37,585 nucleotides of DNA, from NCBI GenBank assembly GCA_021323175.1, contig JAJTCK010000013.1, positions 1 through 37,585 on the forward strand. Reading direction: 5' to 3'. The notes under the pieces are model-generated. The model was not told the origin of the DNA. It did no database searches and saw only the letters and a program-made list of their open reading frames with translations. Source of the DNA: Solirubrobacterales bacterium (GTDB lineage Bacteria > Actinomycetota > Thermoleophilia > Solirubrobacterales > 70-9). The position numbers and the translations under genes were made by a program. Positions 15,876 to 22,998 of this stretch are shown here, piece after piece (the first letter of the stretch is position 1; every line of letters begins with the position of its first letter).

Positions 15876-16658
15876 ATGGGCGACCAGGAGCTGCTCTACG
15901 ACGTGAGCGAGGGGGTGGCCACGCTCACCCTCAACCGGCCGGACCAGCGAAACGCGCTGAACGGCCCGCTGCTCCAGCAGCTGCTGGACGCTCTCAGATC
16001 CGCGCGCGACGACGACGGGGTCAAGGCCATCGTCCTCACGGGCGCCGGGGACAAGGTCTTCTGCGCCGGGGCGGATCTGGGAGGGTTCGCGGCCGACGCC
16101 GCGCTGGTTCAGAAGCACTTCGCGTCGGACCTGTTCCTGGAGTTCTTTCGCCTGATGCCGCGCCTGGGCAAGCCGTCGCTGTGCGCGGCCAACGGGCACG
16201 TCCTCGCCGGCGGCATGGGACTGGCCCTCTCCTGCGACCTGCTGATCGCCAAGGAGGAAGCGTCTTTCGGCACACCCGAGATCAACGTGGGCGCTTTCCC
16301 CTACATGATCATGTCGATCATCTACCGCAACGTCCCCCGCAAGAAGGTCAACGAGATGATGCTCCTCGGGGAGCGGATCTCGGCGGAGGAAGCCGTCGGC
16401 TACGGCCTGGCCAACAAGGTCGTCCCGGCAGGCGAGTTCGACGCGGCCGTGGCCGACTGGGCGGGCAAGCTAGCTTCGAAGAGCCCCGTGCTGATGCGCC
16501 TGGGCCACGACGCGATGCACCGCCAGCAGGACATGGCCTTCGACGACGCGTTGGAGTTCCTGCGCTCCCAGCTCTCGCTGACCTTCTCGACCGAGGACAT
16601 CAAGGAGGGCGTCGAGGCGTTCTTCGAGAAGCGGGAGCCGAACTGGAAGGGACGATGA
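15876..16658 (+). CDS. Enoyl-CoA hydratase/isomerase family protein (crotonase)
   Basis: A 260-residue crotonase with NRPDQRNALN, the oxyanion loop CAGADLGG and AGGMGLALSCDLLIAKEEASFGTPEINVG. Of the two crotonase acid residues, the one in TPEINVG is present (Glu135), while the other position, 20 residues earlier, is Gly115. Single-Glu members include isomerases and some branched enoyl-CoA hydratases, so simple hydration of crotonyl-CoA should not be assumed. First gene of an operon; its TGA overlaps the ATG of the carboxyltransferase (ATGA). By neighbourhood it could correspond to LiuC/AtuE-type hydratases, which act on products of acyl-CoA carboxylases. Confidence 0.9.
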   Translation: MGDQELLYDVSEGVATLTLNRPDQRNALNGPLLQQLLDALRSARDDDGVKAIVLTGAGDKVFCAGADLGGFAADAALVQKHFASDLFLEFFRLMPRLGKPSLCAANGHVLAGGMGLALSCDLLIAKEEASFGTPEINVGAFPYMIMSIIYRNVPRKKVNEMMLLGERISAEEAVGYGLANKVVPAGEFDAAVADWAGKLASKSPVLMRLGHDAMHRQQDMAFDDALEFLRSQLSLTFSTEDIKEGVEAFFEKREPNWKGR

Positions 16659-18217
16659 GCGACGACAACGCCCTCAAGGGACAGACCGAGGAGCTGCACG
16701 AGCGGCGCGAGCGGGCCAAGCTCGGCGGCGGCGAAGACAAGATCGCCAAGCAGCACGAGCGCGGCAAGCTGACCGCGCGCGAGCGCATCGAGCTGCTCTG
16801 CGACGAGGGGACGTTCGTGGAGATGGGCATCCACGGGCGCCCGCACAGCTCACAGCGGGCGATGGAGGGCAAGGAGGCCCCCGCCGACGGCGTCATCACC
16901 GGCTGGGGCGACGTCGAGGGCAAGACCTGCTGCATCGCCGCATACGACTTCACGGTGATGGCCGGGTCGATGGGGATGACCGGCGAGTTCAAGGTCGGGC
17001 GCCTGCGCGAGACGGCCCTGAACAAGCGGATGCCGTTCATCTGGCTGCTCGACTCGGCCGGCGCGCGCATCCAGGAGGCCGCCGGCTCGATGTTCGCGGG
17101 CTCGGGCCACCTGTTCCAGGAGGAGGTGGTGATGTCGGGGGTGATCCCAATGGTCGCCGCGATGCTGGGCCCCTGCGCGGCCGGCACCGCCTACATCCCG
17201 GGGCTCTCGGACTTCGTGCCGATGGTCTCCGGGCAGGGCGCGATGGCGCTGGCGGGACCGCACCTGACCAAGGCCGTGACCGGCGAGGACATCTCCATGG
17301 AGGACCTGGGCGGCGCCAAGGTGCACTGCCGCAAATCGGGCGTGGGTGACCTCGAGGTGAAGGACGACGAGGAGTGCATCCAGGCGGTCAAGGACTACCT
17401 GTCCTACTTCCCCTCCAACTGCGAGCAGCGGCCGCCGGTCCGCGACACCGAGGACCCCCATGACCGCATGTCCGAGAAGCTGCTGGAGATCGTCCCCGAG
17501 TCGAACCGCCAGCCCTACGACATGTACGAGCTGATCTCCGAGATCGTGGACGACGGCACCTACTTCGACATCAAGCCGAAGTTCGCGAGGACCATCATCA
17601 CCTGCCTGGCGCGCTTCGGCGGCATGCCGTGTGGGATCGTCGCCAACCAGCCCAAGCAGCTCGGAGGCATCCTCGAGAACGACTCAGCCGACAAGGCAGC
17701 GCGCTTCGTCAACCTCTGCGACGCCTTCAACATCCCGCTCCTCTTCCTGCAGGACGTGCCCGGCTTCATGGTCGGCTCCAAGGTCGAGCACGCCGGAATC
17801 ATCCGCCACGGGGCGAAGATGCTCTACGCGGTTTCCCGCGCAACGGTGCCCAAGGTCACCGTGGTGGTCCGCAAGGCTTACGGCGCCGGCTACTACGTGA
17901 TGAACGGAAAGGCCTACGAGCCGGACCTGATCGTAGCCTGGCCGTCGGCCGAGATCTCGGTCATGGGGGCCGAGGGGGCCGTCAACATCATCGGCCGCTC
18001 AGCGATCGAGGCCTCGGAAGATCCCGAGACGACCCGCGACGAGATGATCGCGGGGATCCGCAAGACGATCGACCCCTACATCGCGGCCGGAAACGCCCTG
18101 ATCGACGACATCATCGACCCGCGCGAGACCCGTCCCACGATCATCAACGGCCTGCGCATGGCCAAGGACAAGCGTGTCCAGCGCCCCTGGAAGAAGCACG
18201 GGGTGATGCCGGTATGA
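16655..18217 (+). CDS. Acyl-CoA carboxylase, carboxyltransferase (beta) subunit
   Basis: A 520-residue biotin-dependent carboxyltransferase of the PccB/MccB family. Two crotonase-like halves are visible: HERGKLTARERIELL and LLDSAGARIQEAAGSMF in the N-domain, and LFLQDVPGFMVGSKVEHAGIIRHGAKMLYA with VTVVVRKAYGAGYYVM in the C-domain. The C-domain mixes the propionyl type (DVPGF, GIIRHGAK) with the methylcrotonyl type (LFLQ, FMVG), so its substrate cannot be named. The biotin carboxylase/BCCP subunit is not in the window and must be supplied from elsewhere. ATG 16655 overlaps the crotonase stop, and its own TGA overlaps the BKACE start; upstream in-frame codons are not used. Confidence 0.92.
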   Translation: MSDDNALKGQTEELHERRERAKLGGGEDKIAKQHERGKLTARERIELLCDEGTFVEMGIHGRPHSSQRAMEGKEAPADGVITGWGDVEGKTCCIAAYDFTVMAGSMGMTGEFKVGRLRETALNKRMPFIWLLDSAGARIQEAAGSMFAGSGHLFQEEVVMSGVIPMVAAMLGPCAAGTAYIPGLSDFVPMVSGQGAMALAGPHLTKAVTGEDISMEDLGGAKVHCRKSGVGDLEVKDDEECIQAVKDYLSYFPSNCEQRPPVRDTEDPHDRMSEKLLEIVPESNRQPYDMYELISEIVDDGTYFDIKPKFARTIITCLARFGGMPCGIVANQPKQLGGILENDSADKAARFVNLCDAFNIPLLFLQDVPGFMVGSKVEHAGIIRHGAKMLYAVSRATVPKVTVVVRKAYGAGYYVMNGKAYEPDLIVAWPSAEISVMGAEGAVNIIGRSAIEASEDPETTRDEMIAGIRKTIDPYIAAGNALIDDIIDPRETRPTIINGLRMAKDKRVQRPWKKHGVMPV

Positions 18218-19155
18218 GCCGCTTCGAGGATCCCGTGATCATCAGCAACTCGATCTCGGGGGCGATCGCCAATCGCGAGCAGTGCCCCGCGATCCCGTAC
18301 ACGCCCGCGGAATACGCGGCCGAGGCGCGCAGGGCCGTAGACGAGGGCGCCAGCCAGATTCACATCCACGCGCGCAGCCCCGATGGCACGCCCTCGTACG
18401 AGATCGAGGACTTCCGCGCGATCACCGAGGCGATCCGCGCCGAGGTGGACGACGTGATCATCAACTACTCGACAGGTGCGATCGGCGTCCCGGTCGAAAA
18501 GCGCCTCGCCTACCTGCGCGAGCTGCGGCCCGACGTGGCGGCGCTGAACATGAGCAGCATGAACTACGCGAAGTACTCCCGCAGGCGCAAGGACTTCGTC
18601 TTTGCGGCGGTCTTCGAGAACAGCTTCGACCTGATCGCCCGGTTCATGGAGGAGATGCTGGACCTCGGGATCCAGCCGGAGCACGAGTGCTTCGACGCCG
18701 GCCACGTCGCGAACCTGGACCCGTTCCTCGACATGGGGATGCTCAAGCCGCCCCTGCAGATCTCGCTGGTGATGGGGGTGACGGGCGGCATCCGCCCGAC
18801 CCCGCGGAACGTGGCCTTCATGGCCGACCAGATTCCGGGCGGGCCGGAGGGCCCGAACAGCTGGCAGGTGATCGGGGTCTCGCGCGACCAGTGGAAGCTG
18901 CTCGCGGCCTCGCTCGACCTGGGCGGCAACGTGCGCGCCGGACTCGAGGACAACCTGTATCTGCCGAACGGCGAGATGGCGAAGTCGAACGGCGAGCTGG
19001 TCGCCAAGGCGCGCCAGATGGCCGAGGACATCGGCCGCCGTGCCGCGAGTGTGGCCGAGGCACGCGAGATGCTCGGCATCCCGAAGCGCGACGAGCCCAC
19101 CCGCCGCGAGGTCCTGGCCCACCCGATCGAAACCTCAGAGGCGTCGCCCGAATGA
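18214..19155 (+). CDS. Beta-keto acid cleavage enzyme (BKACE, formerly DUF849)
   Basis: A 313-residue TIM-barrel enzyme. BKACE proteins use Zn to react a beta-keto acid with acetyl-CoA, giving acetoacetate and a shortened acyl-CoA; the founding member is 3-keto-5-aminohexanoate cleavage enzyme. The metal site IHIHAR (His50, His52) is intact, and HECFDAGHV, MGVTGGIRPT and GGNVRAGLEDNLYLPNG with a following SNGELV are family signatures. The position that reads GSVNF in many members is NMSSMNY here. The N-terminus ISNSISGAIANREQCPAIP fits the family. ATG 18214 overlaps the carboxyltransferase stop by 4 bp and its TGA overlaps the next gene. The substrate is not predictable from the family alone. 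Confidence 0.9.
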   Translation: MSRFEDPVIISNSISGAIANREQCPAIPYTPAEYAAEARRAVDEGASQIHIHARSPDGTPSYEIEDFRAITEAIRAEVDDVIINYSTGAIGVPVEKRLAYLRELRPDVAALNMSSMNYAKYSRRRKDFVFAAVFENSFDLIARFMEEMLDLGIQPEHECFDAGHVANLDPFLDMGMLKPPLQISLVMGVTGGIRPTPRNVAFMADQIPGGPEGPNSWQVIGVSRDQWKLLAASLDLGGNVRAGLEDNLYLPNGEMAKSNGELVAKARQMAEDIGRRAASVAEAREMLGIPKRDEPTRREVLAHPIETSEASPE

Positions 19156-20393
19156 GCGGCCAGGGCGCGCTCTCCGACGTTCGCGTCCTGGACCTGACCA
19201 GGCTGCTGCCCGGAGGCTTCTGCACACTGCTCCTCGCCGACCTCGGCGCCGACGTGATCAAGGTCGAGGACACCGGCGCCGGCGACTACGTTCGCTGGGC
19301 GCCCCCGTTCTACGGCGACGACGAGCACACCCCGCTCGGGACCCGCTCCGCGCTCTACCTGTCCCTCAATCGCAACAAGCGCTCGGTCCGGCTGGACCTT
19401 AAGAACGACGGGGGGCGCGAGGCGCTGCTTAAGCTGGCCGCCGGCGCCGACGTCCTGGTCGAGAGCTTCAGGCCCGGGGTGCTGGACCGGCTGGGCGTCG
19501 GGTACGTGCGACTGGCGCAGGCGAACCCGGCGCTCGTCTACTGCCCGATCACGGGCTACGGGCAGGACGGCCCGAACCGCGACCGCGCGGGCCACGACCA
19601 GAACTACCTCGGGCTGAACGGCATCCTCGGTCTGACCGGCGACGCCGACGGCCCCCCGGTTCAGGCTGCCGGCCAGATCGCCGACCTGGGCGGGGGCGCG
19701 CTGATGGCGGCGGTCGGGATCCTGGCCGCGCTCACCGAGGCGCGGCGGTCCGGCCGGGGCCAGATGGTCGATATCTCGATGACCGACGGGTCGCTCTCGT
19801 GGCTGGCGATGGTCGCCGGCCAGTACCTGTGCGACGGGGTCGTCCCCAAGCGCGGGGAGCTGCCCCTGGCGGGACGGATCATCTGCTACCGGCCCTACGA
19901 GGCCAGGGACGGCTGGGTCAGCTGCGGAGCCCTGGAGCAGAAGTTCTGGGCGGCGTGGTGCAAGGGGGTCGCCCGCGAGGACCTGATCGCCCACCAGTTC
20001 GACGCCCCCGGCTCGGACGCCCACCGCGAGGTGCAGGAGATCTTCAAGGGGCGGACCCGCGAGGAGTGGAAGGCCTTCAACGACGAGCACGACTGCTGCA
20101 TCGAGCCGATCCTCGAAGTGGACGAGGTCCTGGAGTCCGACCAGGTGGCCGCGCGCCAGATGGTCGTTTCATACGAGCAGCCGGAGCTGGGGGAGGTCCG
20201 CCAGCTGGGGGTGCCGGTGAAGCTCTCGCGCACTCCGGGCGGAGTGCACCGCCCGGCGCCCGCCCTGGGGGAGCACACGGCGGAGGTCCTGGGAGAGGCG
20301 GGGGTCGCCGAGCGGGAGATCGCGGCACTGTTCGAGTCGGGCGCCGCCAAGGGCCCCGACGCCGCGCAGAAGGCGGAGGCGTTCCGGGCATGA
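19152..20393 (+). CDS. Class III CoA-transferase family, alpha-methylacyl-CoA racemase-like
   Basis: A 413-residue CaiB/BaiF-family protein with RVLDLTRLLPGGFCTLLLADLGADVIKVE and VLVESFRPGVLDRLG. Instead of behaving like a plain transferase it has the racemase arrangement: RAGHDQNYLGLNG supplies His148 and IADLGGGAL supplies Asp178, 30 residues apart, matching the His126/Asp156 pair I recall for mycobacterial MCR. It may therefore epimerise 2-methylacyl-CoAs, although CoA transfer remains possible because Asp149 is also present at the transferase position. It sits in the operon with ATGA overlaps at both ends. A racemase would suit an IVD-type dehydrogenase acting on methyl-branched acyl-CoAs. 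Confidence 0.85.
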   Translation: MSGQGALSDVRVLDLTRLLPGGFCTLLLADLGADVIKVEDTGAGDYVRWAPPFYGDDEHTPLGTRSALYLSLNRNKRSVRLDLKNDGGREALLKLAAGADVLVESFRPGVLDRLGVGYVRLAQANPALVYCPITGYGQDGPNRDRAGHDQNYLGLNGILGLTGDADGPPVQAAGQIADLGGGALMAAVGILAALTEARRSGRGQMVDISMTDGSLSWLAMVAGQYLCDGVVPKRGELPLAGRIICYRPYEARDGWVSCGALEQKFWAAWCKGVAREDLIAHQFDAPGSDAHREVQEIFKGRTREEWKAFNDEHDCCIEPILEVDEVLESDQVAARQMVVSYEQPELGEVRQLGVPVKLSRTPGGVHRPAPALGEHTAEVLGEAGVAEREIAALFESGAAKGPDAAQKAEAFRA

Positions 20394-21208
20394 CCCCCGA
20401 GCGGACCAAGCTTGCCACGCCCAGAGGGCCCAAGCCCTCCACCCCCGGACGTGAAGCGGAGGAGGCGGGGGGCGAGGAGATGCTTCGCATGGGTGAGCTT
20501 GCCGAGGCCAGCGGAGTCTCGGCGGCGACGATCAAGCACTACCTGCGCGAGGGCCTGCTGCCGGAGCCGGTCAAGACCTCCCGGAACATGGCCTACTACC
20601 CGGCGGAGTTCGTCGACCGCATCCGGCTGATCAAGCAGCTCCAGGAGGAGCGCTACATGCCGCTGAAGGTCATCAAAGACCTGCTGGACGAGGATCCCGA
20701 CCGCGCCAGGGCGCTGATCGAGTTGGGGGACCGCCTACTCGCGCGGGTCAGGGAGGGGGAGGAGCAGCGGATCACCTCGGCCGAGGTCCACCACCGCTAC
20801 GAGATCCCGCAGGAGGTGCTGGACCGTCTGGCCGAGATCGGGGTACTGAGTCCCGACCAGGAGGGCTATTCGCCAACCGACGTGCGGATCATCGGGGCCA
20901 TCGCGCGCTTCCGCGCCGGCGGCTATGACGAGCAGATTGGGTTCACGGTCTACGACACGCTTCGTTACAAGCATGTGATGGGCGACCTCGTCAAGGAGGA
21001 GGTCGACGTCCTCATGGAGCGGCTCGCGGGCGAGGTCCCGCCCGAGCGCGCGATCGAGCTGATCGAAGCGGGCTCCGAGCCCCTCAACGAACTGATGGCG
21101 GCGATGCGCACCAAGGAAGTGCTGGCCGAGCTCGAGAGGCGGCGGGGGTCCGAGGGCGGCGCGCCGGGCGAGGACGGCCAGGGCGGCTCGGAGGACGGAA
21201 AGGGCTGA
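20390..21208 (+). CDS. MerR-family transcriptional regulator
   Basis: A 272-residue regulator. A disordered leader of about 30 residues precedes the winged helix-turn-helix MGELAEASGVSAATIKHYLREGLLPEPVKTS, followed by the MerR wing and RIRLIKQLQEERYMPLKVIKDLL. The C-terminal part is a long helical effector domain with no Cys cluster, so metal sensing is unlikely; it resembles regulators of acyl-CoA catabolism such as LiuR only in general layout. ATG 20390 overlaps the racemase stop (ATGA). Being inside the catabolic operon, it is the best candidate for controlling the divergent promoter pair at 15.8 kb. The C-terminus is a low-complexity Gly/Glu/Asp tail. Confidence 0.88.
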   Translation: MTPERTKLATPRGPKPSTPGREAEEAGGEEMLRMGELAEASGVSAATIKHYLREGLLPEPVKTSRNMAYYPAEFVDRIRLIKQLQEERYMPLKVIKDLLDEDPDRARALIELGDRLLARVREGEEQRITSAEVHHRYEIPQEVLDRLAEIGVLSPDQEGYSPTDVRIIGAIARFRAGGYDEQIGFTVYDTLRYKHVMGDLVKEEVDVLMERLAGEVPPERAIELIEAGSEPLNELMAAMRTKEVLAELERRRGSEGGAPGEDGQGGSEDGKG

Positions 21209-21209
21209 G

Positions 21210-21812
21210 TTGGCCGGCTGGGCGCTGGCGCTGCTGATCGCATACCTGGCGCTCGCCTTCGGAGTGCGGGTCGGGGTGGCCGTGCGCACGACCGGTACGA
21301 CCGGCATCGCCAACCCGATGGCGGCGCCCCCGATGGAGGTCCTGGGCGGCGCGCTGTTCATCGCAGCCCTCCTGATGGGGTCGCTGACGCCGCCCCTTGT
21401 GCTCGCGGGCGCTCTGGAGACGATCGACCCGCTCGACCGGAGCGGCTTTCACGCAGTCGGGTTCATGTTCGCCGGGACCGGCATCGCCGGGACGTTCGCC
21501 GCGCAGATGGCGATGGGCTCGTCCTGGCGTATCGGGGTCGACCAGAGCGAGCGCACCGACCTCATCACCGGCGGCGTTTTCTCGCTCTGCCGCAACCCGA
21601 TCTACAGCTTCATGGTCATCGCTTGGATCGGCCTGTCCCTGCTGGTGCCGACCTGGCTGTCGATCGCCTCGATCCCGCTGGGGGTGCTGGCGTTCCAGGT
21701 TCAGGTGCGCCTGGTGGAGGAGCCGTTCCTGATCAGCGCGCACGGCGAGCCCTACCTGGTCTGGGCGCGCCGCGTGGGCCGCTTCGTTCCAGGCGTTGGG
21801 CGCCTGCCCTGA
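21210..21812 (+). CDS. ICMT/PEMT-like membrane methyltransferase family protein
   Basis: A 200-residue polytopic protein with about five hydrophobic segments. The C-terminal half carries the isoprenylcysteine carboxyl methyltransferase-like signature LITGGVFSLCRNPIYSFMVIAW and VRLVEEPFLISAHGEPYLVWARRVGRFVP, which forms the SAM site in this family. Bacterial members methylate unknown lipids or small molecules, so the family name should not be read as protein prenyl-cysteine methylation. The start is TTG 21210, one base after the MerR stop, so it is the last gene of the operon. The N-terminal half is divergent. The link to the acyl-CoA genes is by position only. Confidence 0.8.
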   Translation: MAGWALALLIAYLALAFGVRVGVAVRTTGTTGIANPMAAPPMEVLGGALFIAALLMGSLTPPLVLAGALETIDPLDRSGFHAVGFMFAGTGIAGTFAAQMAMGSSWRIGVDQSERTDLITGGVFSLCRNPIYSFMVIAWIGLSLLVPTWLSIASIPLGVLAFQVQVRLVEEPFLISAHGEPYLVWARRVGRFVPGVGRLP

Positions 21813-21842
21813 GCCACTCGGCGGGCTGACGCGCTCGTGCCG

Positions 21843-22370
21843 TTATGGCCAGGCCCTGGGGCCCCGCAGGAGGGACGCTTCCAGCACTTCCGGCGGGGAC
21901 GCCAGGTTCTGCGGCAGGGCGACCAGGTTCGCCCCGACTCCGGTCACCGACGGGACCAGCAGCGCTCCGGCGCCCTCGTCCGCGGCAGCGGCGCCGATGG
22001 CGCGCGTGGACTCCAGCGGGGTCAGCACAGAGGGCGGCTCATCGACCTCCAGCGAGGACAGCGCTCCGCGGCGCCTCAGGTCGATCGTCGCGGCGCGAAC
22101 CGCGATCACCCCGAGCCTGAGCGGATAAGCCGCCGTCTCCGGCAGCCCCTGCCGCTCCATCGCCCGGGCCCACTCGGCCCGGACCGTCGCCGGCTCGAGG
22201 CTCGCATAGAGCACCGGCAGTCCCGGCGGGTTCCAGCGGCCGCCGTTGACCCGGGCGCCGTGGGTGCCGAGAAGCTCATAGGCGGGCCGTACGGCCCGCC
22301 ACACCTGAAAGGAGCGATTTCGCTGCGGCAGTCCGGCGACGCCCCGGCGCAGCTCCCTAGAGGTAAGCAC
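21843..22370 (-). CDS. RES-domain toxin
   Basis: A 175-residue RES-domain protein: FQVWRAVRPAYELLGTHGARVNGGRWNPPGLPVLYASLEPATVRAEW shows the conserved Arg25, Arg45 and Glu66 of the NAD-binding pocket. RES toxins such as MbcT destroy NAD by ADP-ribosyl transfer or phosphorolysis, stopping growth. The gene follows its antitoxin and overlaps it by 14 bp, the usual order for RES/Xre systems. Length and motif positions are normal, with no sign of inactivation. It ends 30 bp from the convergent ICMT-like gene. Confidence 0.85.
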   Translation of the reverse strand: MLTSRELRRGVAGLPQRNRSFQVWRAVRPAYELLGTHGARVNGGRWNPPGLPVLYASLEPATVRAEWARAMERQGLPETAAYPLRLGVIAVRAATIDLRRRGALSSLEVDEPPSVLTPLESTRAIGAAAADEGAGALLVPSVTGVGANLVALPQNLASPPEVLEASLLRGPRAWP

Positions 22371-22701
22371 CCTCTCCGATCGCCGTCAGCAGGGCCAGCA
22401 CGCGCTTGGCCTCGCCGTGCTCGATCGCCTCGGCCGGAGAGTCGAAGTCCAGCTCCACGTTGGGCCGTTGCAGCCAATCGGCCGGGTCGGCCCTCGGCAG
22501 CGCGGCCGCGAGCGCCTCGACCACCCCGCCGAGGGCGAGCAGCCGCTTCCGGCCCTCTCCGCGCGGATTCGTCTCCCCGTTCGCCCATCGTTCCGCCGTT
22601 CGCGTCGAGCGCCCGGTCAGCCGGGCGATCGCGGGAGGATCGAGCCCGGCATCCAGCAGAGGCGCGACTTCCTTCGATGGCCTTGTCCGGACCGCCGGCA
22701 T
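22357..22701 (-). CDS. Xre/MbcA/ParS-family antitoxin
   Basis: A 114-residue antitoxin partner of the RES toxin. The N-terminal part, EVAPLLDAGLDPPAIARLTGRSTRTAERWANGETNPRGEGRKRLLAL, is an Xre-type helix-turn-helix. The C-terminal WLQRPNVELDFDSPAEAIEHGEAKRVLALLTAIGEGAYL is the ParS/MbcA toxin-binding domain, whose final residues block the NAD pocket of the toxin. ATG 22701 (MPAVRTRPS) is preferred; an in-frame start at 22773 would read through the likely promoter and operator. It should repress its own operon through the palindrome at 22729-22755. Confidence 0.85.
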   Translation of the reverse strand: MPAVRTRPSKEVAPLLDAGLDPPAIARLTGRSTRTAERWANGETNPRGEGRKRLLALGGVVEALAAALPRADPADWLQRPNVELDFDSPAEAIEHGEAKRVLALLTAIGEGAYL

Positions 22702-22728
22702 GCTCCCAAGGGTAGCGATTCTGTCACC

Positions 22729-22764
22729 GCACTGACGACATTGCTCCGACAGTGCAGGACTATA
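22729..22764 (-). promoter_or_regulatory. Promoter and operator of the toxin-antitoxin operon
   Basis: Reading leftward, TATAGT (22764-22759) is a good -10 hexamer. Immediately downstream GCACTG (22729-22734) and CAGTGC (22750-22755) form a perfect inverted repeat with a 15-bp spacer, placed over the expected transcription start. This arrangement suits autorepression by the antitoxin. No clear -35 is seen. Confidence 0.45.
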
Positions 22765-22871
22765 GCCCCTCACCAGCGGCCGGGCTCGAACGCTGAACGA
22801 CCATCCCGGCCCCTGAAGGACCTAACGTACCGTCCCCGCTGATTTCCTTGTTCGCTGGCGCCTACACCGTG

Positions 22872-22890
22872 CGTGGCACACACGTGGCAC
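22872..22890 (+). repeat. Direct repeat CGTGGCAC x2
   Basis: CGTGGCAC occurs at 22872-22879 and 22883-22890, an 11-bp period that puts both copies on one helix face. It lies about 50 bp upstream of the -10 of the nitrilase operon. It may be an activator or repressor site. Confidence 0.35.
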
Positions 22891-22939
22891 GAACCCGCGG
22901 ACGCGTTCGCCGGCTCCCGCAAGCCGCTGGCATCGTCGC

Positions 22940-22958
22940 TAGATTGACTGGTCAGTCA
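22940..22958 (+). promoter_or_regulatory. -10 element and TetR-type operator of the nitrilase-tetR operon
   Basis: TAGATT (22940-22945) is a likely -10. It abuts the palindrome TGACTG-GT-CAGTCA (22945-22958), which would cover the transcription start, a classic position for repression by the TetR encoded by the second gene. The downstream bases GTCAGTCAGCCTGAC add a further GTCAG/CTGAC inverted pair (22951-22965). Confidence 0.6.
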
Positions 22959-22998
22959 GCCTGACCGGCGGACGAGGCGCCGGCCGAGTCGAAAGGGC

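Noticed and set aside
22774-22810. A TTCGAGCCC stretch resembling a tRNA T-loop (minus strand) next to the toxin-antitoxin pair
   Set aside because: The surrounding bases do not give a T-stem, acceptor stem or anticodon arm, so no tRNA is supported.
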